DNA from: Bacteroidota bacterium
GTDB taxonomy: Bacteria; Bacteroidota; Bacteroidia; NORP154
Assembly: GCA_022572355.1 (NCBI GenBank)
Contig: JACZWC010000032.1
Coordinates: 1-49,132, forward strand
Reading direction: 5' to 3'
Length of the DNA: 49,132 nucleotides
Shown: piece after piece, positions 16,684 to 24,946 of the stretch
Layout: the number at the start of each line of letters is the position of its first letter
Numbering within the stretch: the stretch's first letter is position 1
Program-made: the position numbers and the translations under genes
The notes under the pieces: model-generated
What the model was told of the DNA's origin: nothing
The model's database searches: none
The model's input: only the letters and a program-made list of their open reading frames with translations

Positions 16684-18780
16684 TTGAATATTACACGTAC
16701 ACATACTTCCATATTAGTATTTGCCATTCTTGTTTCAGCGCTTGGATTTCTTACAGGCTGCAAATCTGGCGGTATGAGCGCCACAGAAGGTGGTGGTTTG
16801 AGCTGGAAAAACAAACTCAAAATAGCCGACAAGTTTTACAAGGAGGGATATTTTTATGATGCATGTCATTATTATTCGGAAGTACTGGAAGAGCAACCCG
16901 ATAATATGGATGTAACGTACAAATTAGCCGAATCATATTATTTGTCGAGGGATTATAAGGAAGCCAACGAAAACTATAAGATGGTAATGGAAAAAAACCT
17001 CGTGTTATATCCGCTTAGCCATTATAAATATGCGCTTACATTGAAAATGACAGGCCGTTATCCGGAGGCGAAAGAGGAATTCATTAAGTTCAGTAAGTCC
17101 TATAGAGGTGCAGATGCGAGTATCCAAAAGAAAAAGTCTAAAAATGAAATCCTGGGATGCGATTACGCCTTGGAAGCGTTGAATAAGCCTCTGAATGTGG
17201 TGGTGATACATATGGGTAATGAGATCAATGCGGCTTATACCGAAGCTTCACCAATGCCGGTTGGATCAGACAAGCTGATCTATTCTTCATTGAGATCGGA
17301 TACCGTTATCGCATTTGAAGATGTGAAATCAAAAGTTGGACATTTTAGATTGTACCAGTCCATAAAAACCGATGATAGATGGAGTCAGGGCGAATTGTTG
17401 CCGCCTGAGGTAAATGAACCGGGTATGGATGTGGCTAACGGCTGTTATTCTCCTGATAAGAAGCGTTTTTTCTTCACCAAATGTAAGAGTAATAAAACCG
17501 GTGCAATGATATGTTCTATTTACGTGAGTGACTTCGAAGATGGTAAATGGAAGAGAGCTCAAAAACTGGATGACAAGATTAATATGGAAGGATACACGAA
17601 TACACATCCAACGATAGGAAATTATAAGAAGGGTGCTACAATCTTATACTTTGTCTCAGATCGCCCGGGAACAGGAGGAAAGGATATTTGGTACAGCGAG
17701 ATCAGTAAATCAGGAGTGTTCAAAGCGCCCAAGAATTTGGGAAAAAAGATAAATACGATAAGTGATGAGTTAACTCCTTTTTACAACAATGAGTCAAGGG
17801 TTTTGTATTTCAGTTCTGACGGTCATCCTGGCATTGGAGGCTATGATGTATTTAGTACTGAAGGCAGGCTTAGGAAGTGGACCAAGCCTGAGAATGTGGG
17901 CTATCCGCTGAATTCAAGTGTTGACGACATGTACTTCGTGGCCGACGAAGATGAGACAGGTGGTTATTTTATTTCCAACCGGCCGGGAGTAATTGCGCTG
18001 AAAAGTGAAACTTGTTGTGATGACATCTTTAGATATAGCTGGGATACCGATCTGATCCCTAAATTCGATTTGGAGGGATTTGCATATGATTTTGACGATT
18101 CTACAACAACAACTTTCATGGATTACGACGTCAAACTTTATCAGATTGATGTGGACTCCTCTGAAATTCTAATCAATGAAGCTCATATTGTGGACGCGCC
18201 ACTTTTTCATTTTAAGCTGAAACAGGACAGGAACTACAAGGTAGTTTGTTCGAAAAACGGATACTATCCCAACGATGCATTGGCGAGTACGATGGGTTTA
18301 AAGAAGACGACCACACTGCATAGGGAAATCCCTTTAAAGAAGCTTGAGCTGAACAAGACAATAATATTGAAAGATATTTATTATGATTTTGACAAGGCTA
18401 CCTTGCGCCCTGAATCAACAAATGAGCTCGAAAAGCTTGTTGAGATCCTGAATGTCAATCCAACGATTATCGTTGAACTTGGAGCACATACTGACAGCAA
18501 GGGAAATGATCTGTACAACAAAAAGTTGTCTCAACGAAGAGCGGAAAGCGTTGTTAAATACCTCAAAAAAGCAGGAATCAGCAAGGATCGACTTGTTGCC
18601 AAGGGTTATGGAGAAACAGAATTCATTGCGGAGAATACCAATGAGGATGGCTCCGACAACCCGGAAGGCCGACAGATGAACAGGAGAACAGAGATCAAGG
18701 TGATAGGTAAAACCGAGATCGAAGTAAAGAAGAAGAAGGCCACGCTTGAGGATGCCCAGAAGGACTCGGACGGCCAGTAG
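16684..18780 (+). CDS. PorE-like OmpA family lipoprotein (TPR, PD40/WD40-like, CRD, OmpA_C)
   Basis: The 698-residue protein probably starts at TTG 16684, four bases after the preceding stop. A lipobox ends at Cys26 (LGFLTGC). Domains in order are tetratricopeptide repeats (about 35-150), a PD40/WD40-like propeller (about 165-440, with repeated YFSSDG and FVSDRPG strands), a carboxypeptidase-regulatory-like beta-sandwich (about 455-550), and an OmpA C-terminal peptidoglycan-binding domain (about 555-680, YYDFDKATLRPES, ELGAHTDSKG). This is the architecture of PorE in Porphyromonas, a periplasmic T9SS component thought to tether the system to peptidoglycan. Similar OmpA proteins often accompany PorP/SprF genes, so it may be a dedicated paralogue rather than the core PorE. 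It is the last gene of the operon. Confidence 0.88.
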   Translation: MNITRTHTSILVFAILVSALGFLTGCKSGGMSATEGGGLSWKNKLKIADKFYKEGYFYDACHYYSEVLEEQPDNMDVTYKLAESYYLSRDYKEANENYKMVMEKNLVLYPLSHYKYALTLKMTGRYPEAKEEFIKFSKSYRGADASIQKKKSKNEILGCDYALEALNKPLNVVVIHMGNEINAAYTEASPMPVGSDKLIYSSLRSDTVIAFEDVKSKVGHFRLYQSIKTDDRWSQGELLPPEVNEPGMDVANGCYSPDKKRFFFTKCKSNKTGAMICSIYVSDFEDGKWKRAQKLDDKINMEGYTNTHPTIGNYKKGATILYFVSDRPGTGGKDIWYSEISKSGVFKAPKNLGKKINTISDELTPFYNNESRVLYFSSDGHPGIGGYDVFSTEGRLRKWTKPENVGYPLNSSVDDMYFVADEDETGGYFISNRPGVIALKSETCCDDIFRYSWDTDLIPKFDLEGFAYDFDDSTTTTFMDYDVKLYQIDVDSSEILINEAHIVDAPLFHFKLKQDRNYKVVCSKNGYYPNDALASTMGLKKTTTLHREIPLKKLELNKTIILKDIYYDFDKATLRPESTNELEKLVEILNVNPTIIVELGAHTDSKGNDLYNKKLSQRRAESVVKYLKKAGISKDRLVAKGYGETEFIAENTNEDGSDNPEGRQMNRRTEIKVIGKTEIEVKKKKATLEDAQKDSDGQ

Positions 18781-18794
18781 TTGACAGGCATTTG

Positions 18795-18823
18795 CACCCC
18801 CCGACCCCCTCAAAGGGGCTTGG
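18795..18823. repeat. Palindromic interspersed repeat (CCCCTCAAAGGGG type)
   Basis: The sequence contains CCCCTCAAAGGGGCTTGG preceded by a C-rich run. It lies between the convergent ends of the PorE-like gene and the DUF559 gene. It is a diverged copy of the repeat found twice at 19296-19372, in direct orientation with the first of those. It may act as a bidirectional terminator, but it has no clear T-run. Confidence 0.6.
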
Positions 18824-18860
18824 CTTGATTTACGGTAAACTAAATTGACTTTGAATAAGT

Positions 18861-19229
18861 CTATCTAGCTGCTTCGATAGCCGTGATTGAGGCCTTGATA
18901 CCCTCAATTACCTTTTCAATGTTACCAAGCACTTCTTTGTTGGTGAATCTGATAATTCGAATGTCGAATTGTTCCATCTCTTCCTCACGGCCAATGTCAT
19001 ATTCTCGTTGGTCTGGTAAAAGGTGTATTCCACCATCAACTTCTATGACAAGCTTTAGCTGATGGCAGTAAAAGTCAGCGATGAAAATCTTAATGGGGTG
19101 TTGTCTTCTGAACTTATATCCCAGCTGTTTTTTGTTGAGTCGCTCCCATAAACATTTCTCTGCTTCAGTCTCGTTGTGTCTAAGGGTTTTCGCAGCCTGG
19201 AAGGTTATTGCCTTTGCACCATAAAACAT
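18861..19229 (-). CDS. DUF559 (Vsr-like) endonuclease-domain protein
   Basis: This 122-residue protein uses ATG 19229; an in-frame TTG at 19250 would add seven residues. The sequence has the DUF559 pattern: TLRHNETEAEKCLWERL, then YKFRRQHPI, FIADFYCHQLKLVIEVDGG (restriction-endonuclease-like D and ExD positions), and RIIRFTNKEV. The family belongs to the PD-(D/E)xK fold related to very-short-patch repair endonucleases. Its substrates are mostly uncharacterised, so nuclease activity is inferred from the fold. The gene sits alone between two T9SS-related genes and is bracketed by copies of a palindromic repeat, which suggests it arrived independently of its neighbours. Confidence 0.88.
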   Translation of the reverse strand: MFYGAKAITFQAAKTLRHNETEAEKCLWERLNKKQLGYKFRRQHPIKIFIADFYCHQLKLVIEVDGGIHLLPDQREYDIGREEEMEQFDIRIIRFTNKEVLGNIEKVIEGIKASITAIEAAR

Positions 19230-19295
19230 GGTGTGCTCAACGGTTCTCAAATTATGTTGGTTTTGATCAAAAGCTTAGTTTGTAAATGCATTCTT

Positions 19296-19372
19296 CACCC
19301 CTAAATCCCCTCAAGGGGACTTTATGTTATTCTACACGGTATCTTAAGTCCCCTTGAGGGGATTTAGGGGTG
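19296..19372. repeat. Long inverted repeat (27-28-bp arms)
   Basis: The left arm at 19296-19324 (CACCCCTAAATCCCCTCAAG, then GGGACTT) is matched by its reverse complement at 19345-19372. The arms are separated by about 20 bases and differ by only a single-base insertion. Each arm also contains its own small palindrome, TCCCCTCAAGGGGA or its equivalent. It begins two bases past the stop codon of the 19374-21050 gene, so it can form a strong hairpin in that transcript. This is a typical Bacteroidota intergenic repeat. Confidence 0.85.
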
Positions 19373-19373
19373 A

Positions 19374-21050
19374 TTATTGCACGATAATTTTCTTGGTCAC
19401 CACTTCCCCATCTGTTACCAATTTAAGAAAGTAGATTCCACGTTTCATATCCGCTAAGTCAACCAGATGGGAAATTTTGTTGTTGGCTGATACGAGATCT
19501 TTTGAATGAACCAACTTCCCTTCAATAGAGTATATCTTCAACGCAATATTACGCTGAGAAATTAGAGATGAGTATAGGATGGTGAATAACCCAGTACTCG
19601 GATTGGGATAAATCGAGATATCATTGTCTCTGCCATCCAATTCCTTTTGTCCGGTAATTCCACACGGACTTGTCGTAATACTTATTACTACAGTATCAAC
19701 ACAGTTATTTGTAGTGGTAATGATCAAGGTTACAATGTATGTCCCTGCGCTCGAATACACGTGACTTGGGTTCTGGATAAAGTCATTATTCGATCCATCC
19801 CCATATATCCAAATCCAGCTGGTAATTGAACCCGCATAAACATTTGTATTTGATTTATCCTGAAAGAATACTGTATCTCCGGTACAACTGTCAACGGATA
19901 AATCAGCCGTTAGAGGATTAGGCGGAGTCACGTTAATCGTAAGTGTATCAGCACAGGAGTAGTTTTGATTCACGACCAGCTTAACAGCATAAGTTCCAGT
20001 GTCAGGAAACGTGTATGAAGGATTTTGAAATATGCTGGTATCCGAAATACTGGTACCGACTCCAAAATCCCAGAAGAAAGATTCTACCGCATTTCCCGTA
20101 TAAGTGAAATTGATTTTTAGATTATCACAGGGATCCGGTTGTGAGATAAATGCTGTCTGAGGATCGCTCAAGCACTGAGCAACGGTGAATTGAAAATCCC
20201 TTTTATTGGTGGATAGTAATATCCCATTTCTGTATTCACTAACACAAACTGCCACCACATAATTGCCTGGTATTTCAGGTGTGCCTGTCATCCATCCAGT
20301 CACGGGATCGATAGCAAATGAATCAACAGGCGCCCAAATAGGATAGGCTGAATCATAAGGCACTGCATAGGTCACATTATAATTACTACTTGGCGGTCCA
20401 GAAGGATCCGGGATAATTCCTAGACCCGCAGGAGGAGAAGCTGTATTGTATTGATTTGGTGCACATAAATAATACACCAACGAATCTCCATCAGGGTCCG
20501 TTGCTGAATGATCGTATGTAAACTGTTCATCAAGGCAAATGATAGTAGGTGGATAATTATTGAAATAAGGTGAACTATTACATGCTGCCTCTGTGCTATC
20601 CGGAATCTTTATGTCAAATGCAAAACCCGTTGCGCTTGGATTTTGAATATTCTGTATGGTAGCATTCCTGCAACATCTTTGATAAGTCATATAAAACTCC
20701 CCCGGCGGCAAGAAAAAATCTCCCTGATAAACGGCCGTGTGCACGCAAATATCCGGTGGCGAATACAAGCATACATTGTAAGTTTCATTGTCTAATGTAT
20801 CGTTTGGTGGTAATGACATATTAAATTGTATGACCAGGTTGTCATTTATGTCATATATGGATACAAAAATTGGATCATCAAAGAATGGTACACCGTTGTA
20901 ACAATCCCGATACAGTTTAACTGTAAACCTGTACTTATTCGTCGCCGGATCAAGACATTCGTAATATACTTCACCACCCATTACATGGGTAGCAGATGTT
21001 TTCGGATTAAAAGTGAAGAGGATAACAACTATCAGAATGAGCACTCGCAT
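19374..21050 (-). CDS. T9SS-secreted PKD protein with type A sorting domain (paralogue of 13688-15643)
   Basis: This is a 558-residue protein when started at ATG 21050, which gives a signal peptide (MRVLILIVVILFTFNPKTSA). The open frame extends 54 codons further to 21212, but that part has no signal character and would run into hemA, so I reject it. The N-terminal region from THVMGGEVYYECLDP to about residue 300 is nearly the same as in the 651-residue operon protein. Two PKD-like domains follow (FFWDFG; WIWIYGDGS). The Ig-like module and type B domain of the paralogue are replaced by a type A T9SS domain (ISIYPNPSTGLF, MKRGIYFLKLVTDG). It is expected to be exported by T9SS without a dedicated PorP/SprF partner. 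Its role is unknown. Confidence 0.9.
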   Translation of the reverse strand: MRVLILIVVILFTFNPKTSATHVMGGEVYYECLDPATNKYRFTVKLYRDCYNGVPFFDDPIFVSIYDINDNLVIQFNMSLPPNDTLDNETYNVCLYSPPDICVHTAVYQGDFFLPPGEFYMTYQRCCRNATIQNIQNPSATGFAFDIKIPDSTEAACNSSPYFNNYPPTIICLDEQFTYDHSATDPDGDSLVYYLCAPNQYNTASPPAGLGIIPDPSGPPSSNYNVTYAVPYDSAYPIWAPVDSFAIDPVTGWMTGTPEIPGNYVVAVCVSEYRNGILLSTNKRDFQFTVAQCLSDPQTAFISQPDPCDNLKINFTYTGNAVESFFWDFGVGTSISDTSIFQNPSYTFPDTGTYAVKLVVNQNYSCADTLTINVTPPNPLTADLSVDSCTGDTVFFQDKSNTNVYAGSITSWIWIYGDGSNNDFIQNPSHVYSSAGTYIVTLIITTTNNCVDTVVISITTSPCGITGQKELDGRDNDISIYPNPSTGLFTILYSSLISQRNIALKIYSIEGKLVHSKDLVSANNKISHLVDLADMKRGIYFLKLVTDGEVVTKKIIVQ

Positions 21051-21103
21051 ACCATAAAGATACTCAATTTGAATATCGCCTTCTTTCTGTGACACTTCTA
21101 TGA

Positions 21104-21111
21104 CAAAACTA
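21104..21111 (-). promoter_or_regulatory. Possible -7 promoter element of the type A paralogue
   Basis: On the minus strand this reads TAGTTTTG, a full match to TAnnTTTG, 53 bases upstream of the ATG at 21050. No TTG -33 element is found at the proper distance, so the call is tentative. Confidence 0.35.
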
Positions 21112-21119
21112 ATTGCTCT

Positions 21120-21143
21120 ATATCTGATTTTTGCATCAGATAT
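21120..21143. promoter_or_regulatory. Perfect 9-bp inverted repeat upstream of hemA
   Basis: ATATCTGAT at 21120-21128 and ATCAGATAT at 21135-21143 are perfect reverse complements around TTTTGC. The element ends 13 bases before the hemA start codon, in the gap shared with the divergent secreted-protein gene. It could be an operator for a dimeric regulator or a hairpin in the hemA leader. A near-consensus -7 element (GATTTTTG, 21126-21133) overlaps it, which would favour an operator. No regulator can be named. Confidence 0.5.
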
Positions 21144-21156
21144 CGGAGAATAGAAG

Positions 21157-22395
21157 ATGGAAGATTTTAAAATAATAGCCTTTACCCACAAATCCCTGAG
21201 TTTGGAGGACATCGGTGTGCTTCATGTTGAAGAGGAACAGCTCGAAACGAGGCTCAATATTCTGAAAATCAAGATGAATTTACCCGAGTTGATGTATCTA
21301 TCGACTTGCAACAGGGTAGAATTCTTGTTAAAACTCGATCAGGATATTACGCCTGATTACGTTCGTAAATTTATCGATAGTTTCTTAGCCGATAGTAATT
21401 CGGAAATTGCTGAAAATATCTCTTCAAAAGCAGAAATTTATAAAAATGTTGACGCCTTGTCGCATTTGTTCACCGTTGCATCTTCATTAGACTCCCTGGT
21501 AGTTGGAGAACGAGAGATCATTACTCAGGTGAGGAACGCTTTTGAGAAGTGTAAAGAGCTGGGGCTTACAGGAGATTTATTGAGGCTAGTCATCAAGAAA
21601 ACCATCGAAACCGGTAAGGAAGTCTATTCCAACACGGATATAGCAAAAAAACCGGTATCTGTTGTTTCATTGGCCTATAGAAAATTGAAGGAGCTCCAGG
21701 TAAACATCTCCTCACGCATTTTAATAATCGGGGCAGGACAAACCAACACATCCATGGGAAAGTATCTCAAGAAACATGGATTTGTTGACCTGACCGTGTT
21801 TAGCCGCACTTTAGAAAAGGCTGAAACATTGGCAAATGATTTAGGCGGGAAAGCCTTCAGTTTGGATTCATTGCCAGATTACAGAAAAGGCTTTGACGTG
21901 ATTATATCCTGTACTGGTTCAGCGGACTTTATTATTACTAAAGACAATTATCAGCTGTTGCTCAATGGTGAATTGTCTACGAAGATCATTATTGACCTCG
22001 CTATTCCAAACGATTTTGACAATTCCATAAAGGACGATTTTAAGGTAAACCTGATAGCCATTAACAATCTAAAATCAATTGCGGAGGAAAATTTGAAAGA
22101 GAGAAAGGGCGAATTGGTACATTGTCAAAAGATAATTCAGAAGAACATTGAAGATTTCCTTCAGGTTCTTAGGGAAAGAAAAGTTGAATTAGCCATGCGC
22201 GAAATCCCTGCAAAAGTGAAGGAGATTCGTGAAGCAGCCTTGAACGGCGTATTTGCCAAAGAACTCAAGGAGCTAGACAGTAAATCAAGAGAAACGCTAG
22301 ATAAAGTTATTTCCTATATGGAAAAGAAATACATATCCGTGCCCATGAAGATGGCCAAAGAGGTGTTACTTGGGAAATCCTCATCTGATGAATAG
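21157..22395 (+). CDS. hemA: Glutamyl-tRNA reductase
   Basis: This enzyme reduces glutamyl-tRNA(Glu) to glutamate-1-semialdehyde with NADPH, the first committed step of tetrapyrrole synthesis by the C5 pathway. The 412-residue length fits the family. The catalytic nucleophile is Cys51 in the motif LSTCNRVE. The sequence VVGEREIITQVR in the catalytic domain and the Rossmann segment RILIIGAGQTNTSMGKYL at about 188-205 are as expected, and a helical dimerisation domain follows. The start is ATG 21157. The gene overlaps the next one by eight bases and opens the order hemA, hemCD, hemB, consistent with one transcript. Glutamate-1-semialdehyde aminomutase (hemL) is not in the window. Confidence 0.97.
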   Translation: MEDFKIIAFTHKSLSLEDIGVLHVEEEQLETRLNILKIKMNLPELMYLSTCNRVEFLLKLDQDITPDYVRKFIDSFLADSNSEIAENISSKAEIYKNVDALSHLFTVASSLDSLVVGEREIITQVRNAFEKCKELGLTGDLLRLVIKKTIETGKEVYSNTDIAKKPVSVVSLAYRKLKELQVNISSRILIIGAGQTNTSMGKYLKKHGFVDLTVFSRTLEKAETLANDLGGKAFSLDSLPDYRKGFDVIISCTGSADFIITKDNYQLLLNGELSTKIIIDLAIPNDFDNSIKDDFKVNLIAINNLKSIAEENLKERKGELVHCQKIIQKNIEDFLQVLRERKVELAMREIPAKVKEIREAALNGVFAKELKELDSKSRETLDKVISYMEKKYISVPMKMAKEVLLGKSSSDE

Positions 22396-23965
22396 AAAAA
22401 TTAAAATCGGTACCCGAGACAGTGACCTGGCACTTTTTCAGGCGAATTATATCAAAGATCAGTTGAAGGCAGTAGGAGTCTCTTGTGAGTTGAAAAAGAT
22501 CAAGACACAAGGTGATGAAATACAGGATATTGGTTTTGACAAGATGGAGGGGAAGGGTTTCTTTACCAAAGAGTTGGAAAAGGCGCTGCTTAGTAAGGAG
22601 ATAGACCTGGCGGTTCATTCTATGAAAGACATGGAAACTACGGCCACCAGGAAATTGAAGATCGCAGCCGTAAGTGGAAGGGAGGCGCCCAATGATATTC
22701 TCGTGATCAATACAAACGCGATTGACAAGGGAAGGCGTCTGTTATTAAAGGAAAAGGCAATTGTTGGAACCTCTTCTTCTCGTAGAAAGTCACAGATGAT
22801 CGCCTTTCGAAGCGATGTAATCATCAAAGACTTGAGAGGTAATGTGCCAACCAGAATTGAAAAGCTCAGAGCTGGAGACTATGATGCGATCATCATTGCC
22901 GCAGCCGGTGTGAATAGATTGGAATTAGATCTCTCTGATTTTCACGTCGAACAATTGGATCCTACGGAATTTGTCCCTGCTCCAGCTCAGGGGGCATTGG
23001 CTTGCCAGATAAGGAAAGACGATAAGTGGCTGGATAAAAAAGTAGAAGAAATAAACCATGTAGGTACTGCCGTGGTGTGTAATTTAGAACGGGAAATACT
23101 AAATAAATTTGGAGGAGGATGCCAGACACCTATTGGTGTGTATTGCCAACAGGAGGAAGATGAAGATGAGCAGATGATCTACAAGGTGTGGACGGCTAAA
23201 TCGAAAAGTGCAAAAATCCCCCCTGTTGTTATTTATCAAGAGTCTAAATCCCCGCAAAAAGTAGTGGATGCGATTATCCAGCGACATAAAAGTGTTAAAT
23301 CCTCGAGCGTTTATATTACCAGAGATCTTAGAAAAGACGATTTCTTCAAGAATGTGCTGGAAGGGAATGGGTACAAAGTAAAGGGGATCTCTCTGATAGA
23401 TGTTAGAAGATTGGATTTTAAGGATAGCATTAAAGATAAGAAGATAGAATGGGTATTCTTCTCCAGCAAACAAGCTGTTATACATTTTTTCGAGCAGGAC
23501 CCTGAAATGGGCCCCGTGAAATACGCGGCTCTTGGAAAGGCGACAGCAGGGGAAATGCGCAAATATGGCGCACGGGCTGAGTTTATTGGATATTCGACGG
23601 ACACCAGGCTTACCGGAAGGCAATTTGCCTCTACAGTTACAGGTGTAGTCTTGTTTCCGCAGGCAAGGGGAAGCATGAGGGTAATTCAGCAGCAATTTGG
23701 CAATCAAGAGCATGTGCATGATTTAATTGTTTATGAGACATTGAGAAAGGATATTCCTGATATGCCGGAAGCAGACATTATCTTATTTACCAGCCCCTCT
23801 AATGTAATCGTGTACTGCAACTCAAAAAAGCTGGCTTCCAATCAACGGGTTATCGCCATGGGAAATGCGACGGGTAGTGAGTTGCTCAGGCAGGGAGTTG
23901 AATATTACACATTGGTGAACTCCTTTGATGATTCCGGACTCGCTCAGGCTGTCTTTGGAATGTAA
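22388..23965 (+). CDS. hemC-hemD: Fused hydroxymethylbilane synthase - uroporphyrinogen-III synthase
   Basis: This 525-residue protein starts at ATG 22388 (MNRKIKIGTRDS), overlapping the hemA stop. The earlier in-frame TTG at 22370 is rejected because hydroxymethylbilane synthases begin with this strand. Residues 1 to about 300 are the HemC domain: the catalytic aspartate in VHSMKDMETT, the substrate-binding SSRRKSQ and LRGNVPTRIEKL, and the dipyrromethane-anchoring cysteine in FGGGCQTPIG. From about 310 to the end is a HemD domain (VYITRDLR, FFSSKQAVIHFF, DIILFTSPSNV), which closes hydroxymethylbilane to uroporphyrinogen III. Fusion of consecutive pathway enzymes is plausible because hydroxymethylbilane is unstable. 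A separate second HemD is encoded at 29649. Confidence 0.95.
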   Translation: MNRKIKIGTRDSDLALFQANYIKDQLKAVGVSCELKKIKTQGDEIQDIGFDKMEGKGFFTKELEKALLSKEIDLAVHSMKDMETTATRKLKIAAVSGREAPNDILVINTNAIDKGRRLLLKEKAIVGTSSSRRKSQMIAFRSDVIIKDLRGNVPTRIEKLRAGDYDAIIIAAAGVNRLELDLSDFHVEQLDPTEFVPAPAQGALACQIRKDDKWLDKKVEEINHVGTAVVCNLEREILNKFGGGCQTPIGVYCQQEEDEDEQMIYKVWTAKSKSAKIPPVVIYQESKSPQKVVDAIIQRHKSVKSSSVYITRDLRKDDFFKNVLEGNGYKVKGISLIDVRRLDFKDSIKDKKIEWVFFSSKQAVIHFFEQDPEMGPVKYAALGKATAGEMRKYGARAEFIGYSTDTRLTGRQFASTVTGVVLFPQARGSMRVIQQQFGNQEHVHDLIVYETLRKDIPDMPEADIILFTSPSNVIVYCNSKKLASNQRVIAMGNATGSELLRQGVEYYTLVNSFDDSGLAQAVFGM

Positions 23966-23977
23966 TCTCAATCCCTA

Positions 23978-24946
23978 ATGTATTCTCGCCCAAGAAGACT
24001 AAGACGTACTCAGATCATCCGAAATCTCGTTTCGGAAATGAAACTTGATAAGGATATGTTCATTTATCCATATTTCGTTGTGCCCGGTAAGGGAGTAAAA
24101 GAACCCATAGGCGCGATGCCGGGGATTTCTCACTTTTCCCTGGATGAACTGGTTGAAGATGTTAAGGCCGGGCTAAACTTTGGGGTGAATAAGATTTTGC
24201 TTTTTGGAGTTGGAAATGAGAAAACGGAAGATGCAAGCAGTGCCTTTTCCTGGAAATCAATTGTTGTTGAAGCGCTCAAGTTGCTAAAGGACAATTTTGG
24301 TGAGGAACTATTTATAGCGACAGATGTCTGTGTTTGTGCCTACACAACTCACGGTCATTGCGGCTTGTTGAAGGATGGATATATCGACAATGACCTCTCG
24401 CTGGAGGTAATTTCTAAAATGGCGCTGGCTCATGGAAGAGCTGGAGCGGATATGGTGGCTCCCTCTGATATGATGGATGGAAGAGTAGGCGCCATCAGAA
24501 AAGTGCTTGACGGGAATAATCTTACCGAAACAGGCATTATGTCCTATTCGGTAAAATACGCATCGGCCTATTATGGCCCTTTCAGGGAAGCTGCAGATTC
24601 CAGCCCAGGTGAAGGAGATAGAAAGAGTTACCAAATGGATTTCCGAAACTCAGGAGAGGCCTTGAGAGAGGCGGAATTAGACGAGGAAGAAGGTGCAGAT
24701 ATTTTGATGGTAAAGCCGGCACTCGCTTACCTGGATATTATAAAGGAAATCAAACAGATTACCAATTTGCCTGTTGCCTGTTACAATGTATCCGGTGAAT
24801 ATTCAATGGTGAAAGCAGCGGCAGAAGCGGGTTTTGTAGATGAAAAGGAAATTGTGCTGGAGAATATGCACGCTTTTAGCCGGGCAGGAGCGGATATCAT
24901 TATTTCGTACCACACCAGGGATATTCTCGAGAAAGGCTGGATATAA
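23978..24946 (+). CDS. hemB: Porphobilinogen synthase (5-aminolevulinate dehydratase)
   Basis: This enzyme condenses two molecules of 5-aminolevulinate to porphobilinogen. The 322-residue length is standard. The zinc-site cysteines are all present: Cys118, Cys120 and Cys128 in DVCVCAYTTHGHCG, so the enzyme should be zinc-dependent rather than the magnesium-type variant. The active-site lysines lie in SVKYASAYYGPFR and MVKPALAYLD, and APSDMMDGRVGAIR is the usual family motif. It begins 12 bases after hemC-hemD in the same direction, completing the hemA-hemCD-hemB order. In reaction order HemB acts before HemC. Confidence 0.97.
   Translation: MYSRPRRLRRTQIIRNLVSEMKLDKDMFIYPYFVVPGKGVKEPIGAMPGISHFSLDELVEDVKAGLNFGVNKILLFGVGNEKTEDASSAFSWKSIVVEALKLLKDNFGEELFIATDVCVCAYTTHGHCGLLKDGYIDNDLSLEVISKMALAHGRAGADMVAPSDMMDGRVGAIRKVLDGNNLTETGIMSYSVKYASAYYGPFREAADSSPGEGDRKSYQMDFRNSGEALREAELDEEEGADILMVKPALAYLDIIKEIKQITNLPVACYNVSGEYSMVKAAAEAGFVDEKEIVLENMHAFSRAGADIIISYHTRDILEKGWI

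Noticed and set aside
21051..21212. 54-codon N-terminal extension of the type A paralogue
   Set aside because: It would overlap the hemA start and bury the signal peptide; the ATG at 21050 gives a normal secreted protein.
23099..23719. 206-codon minus-strand frame inside hemC-hemD
   Set aside because: It covers the HemD domain of the fused gene in antisense; the composition is not protein-like.
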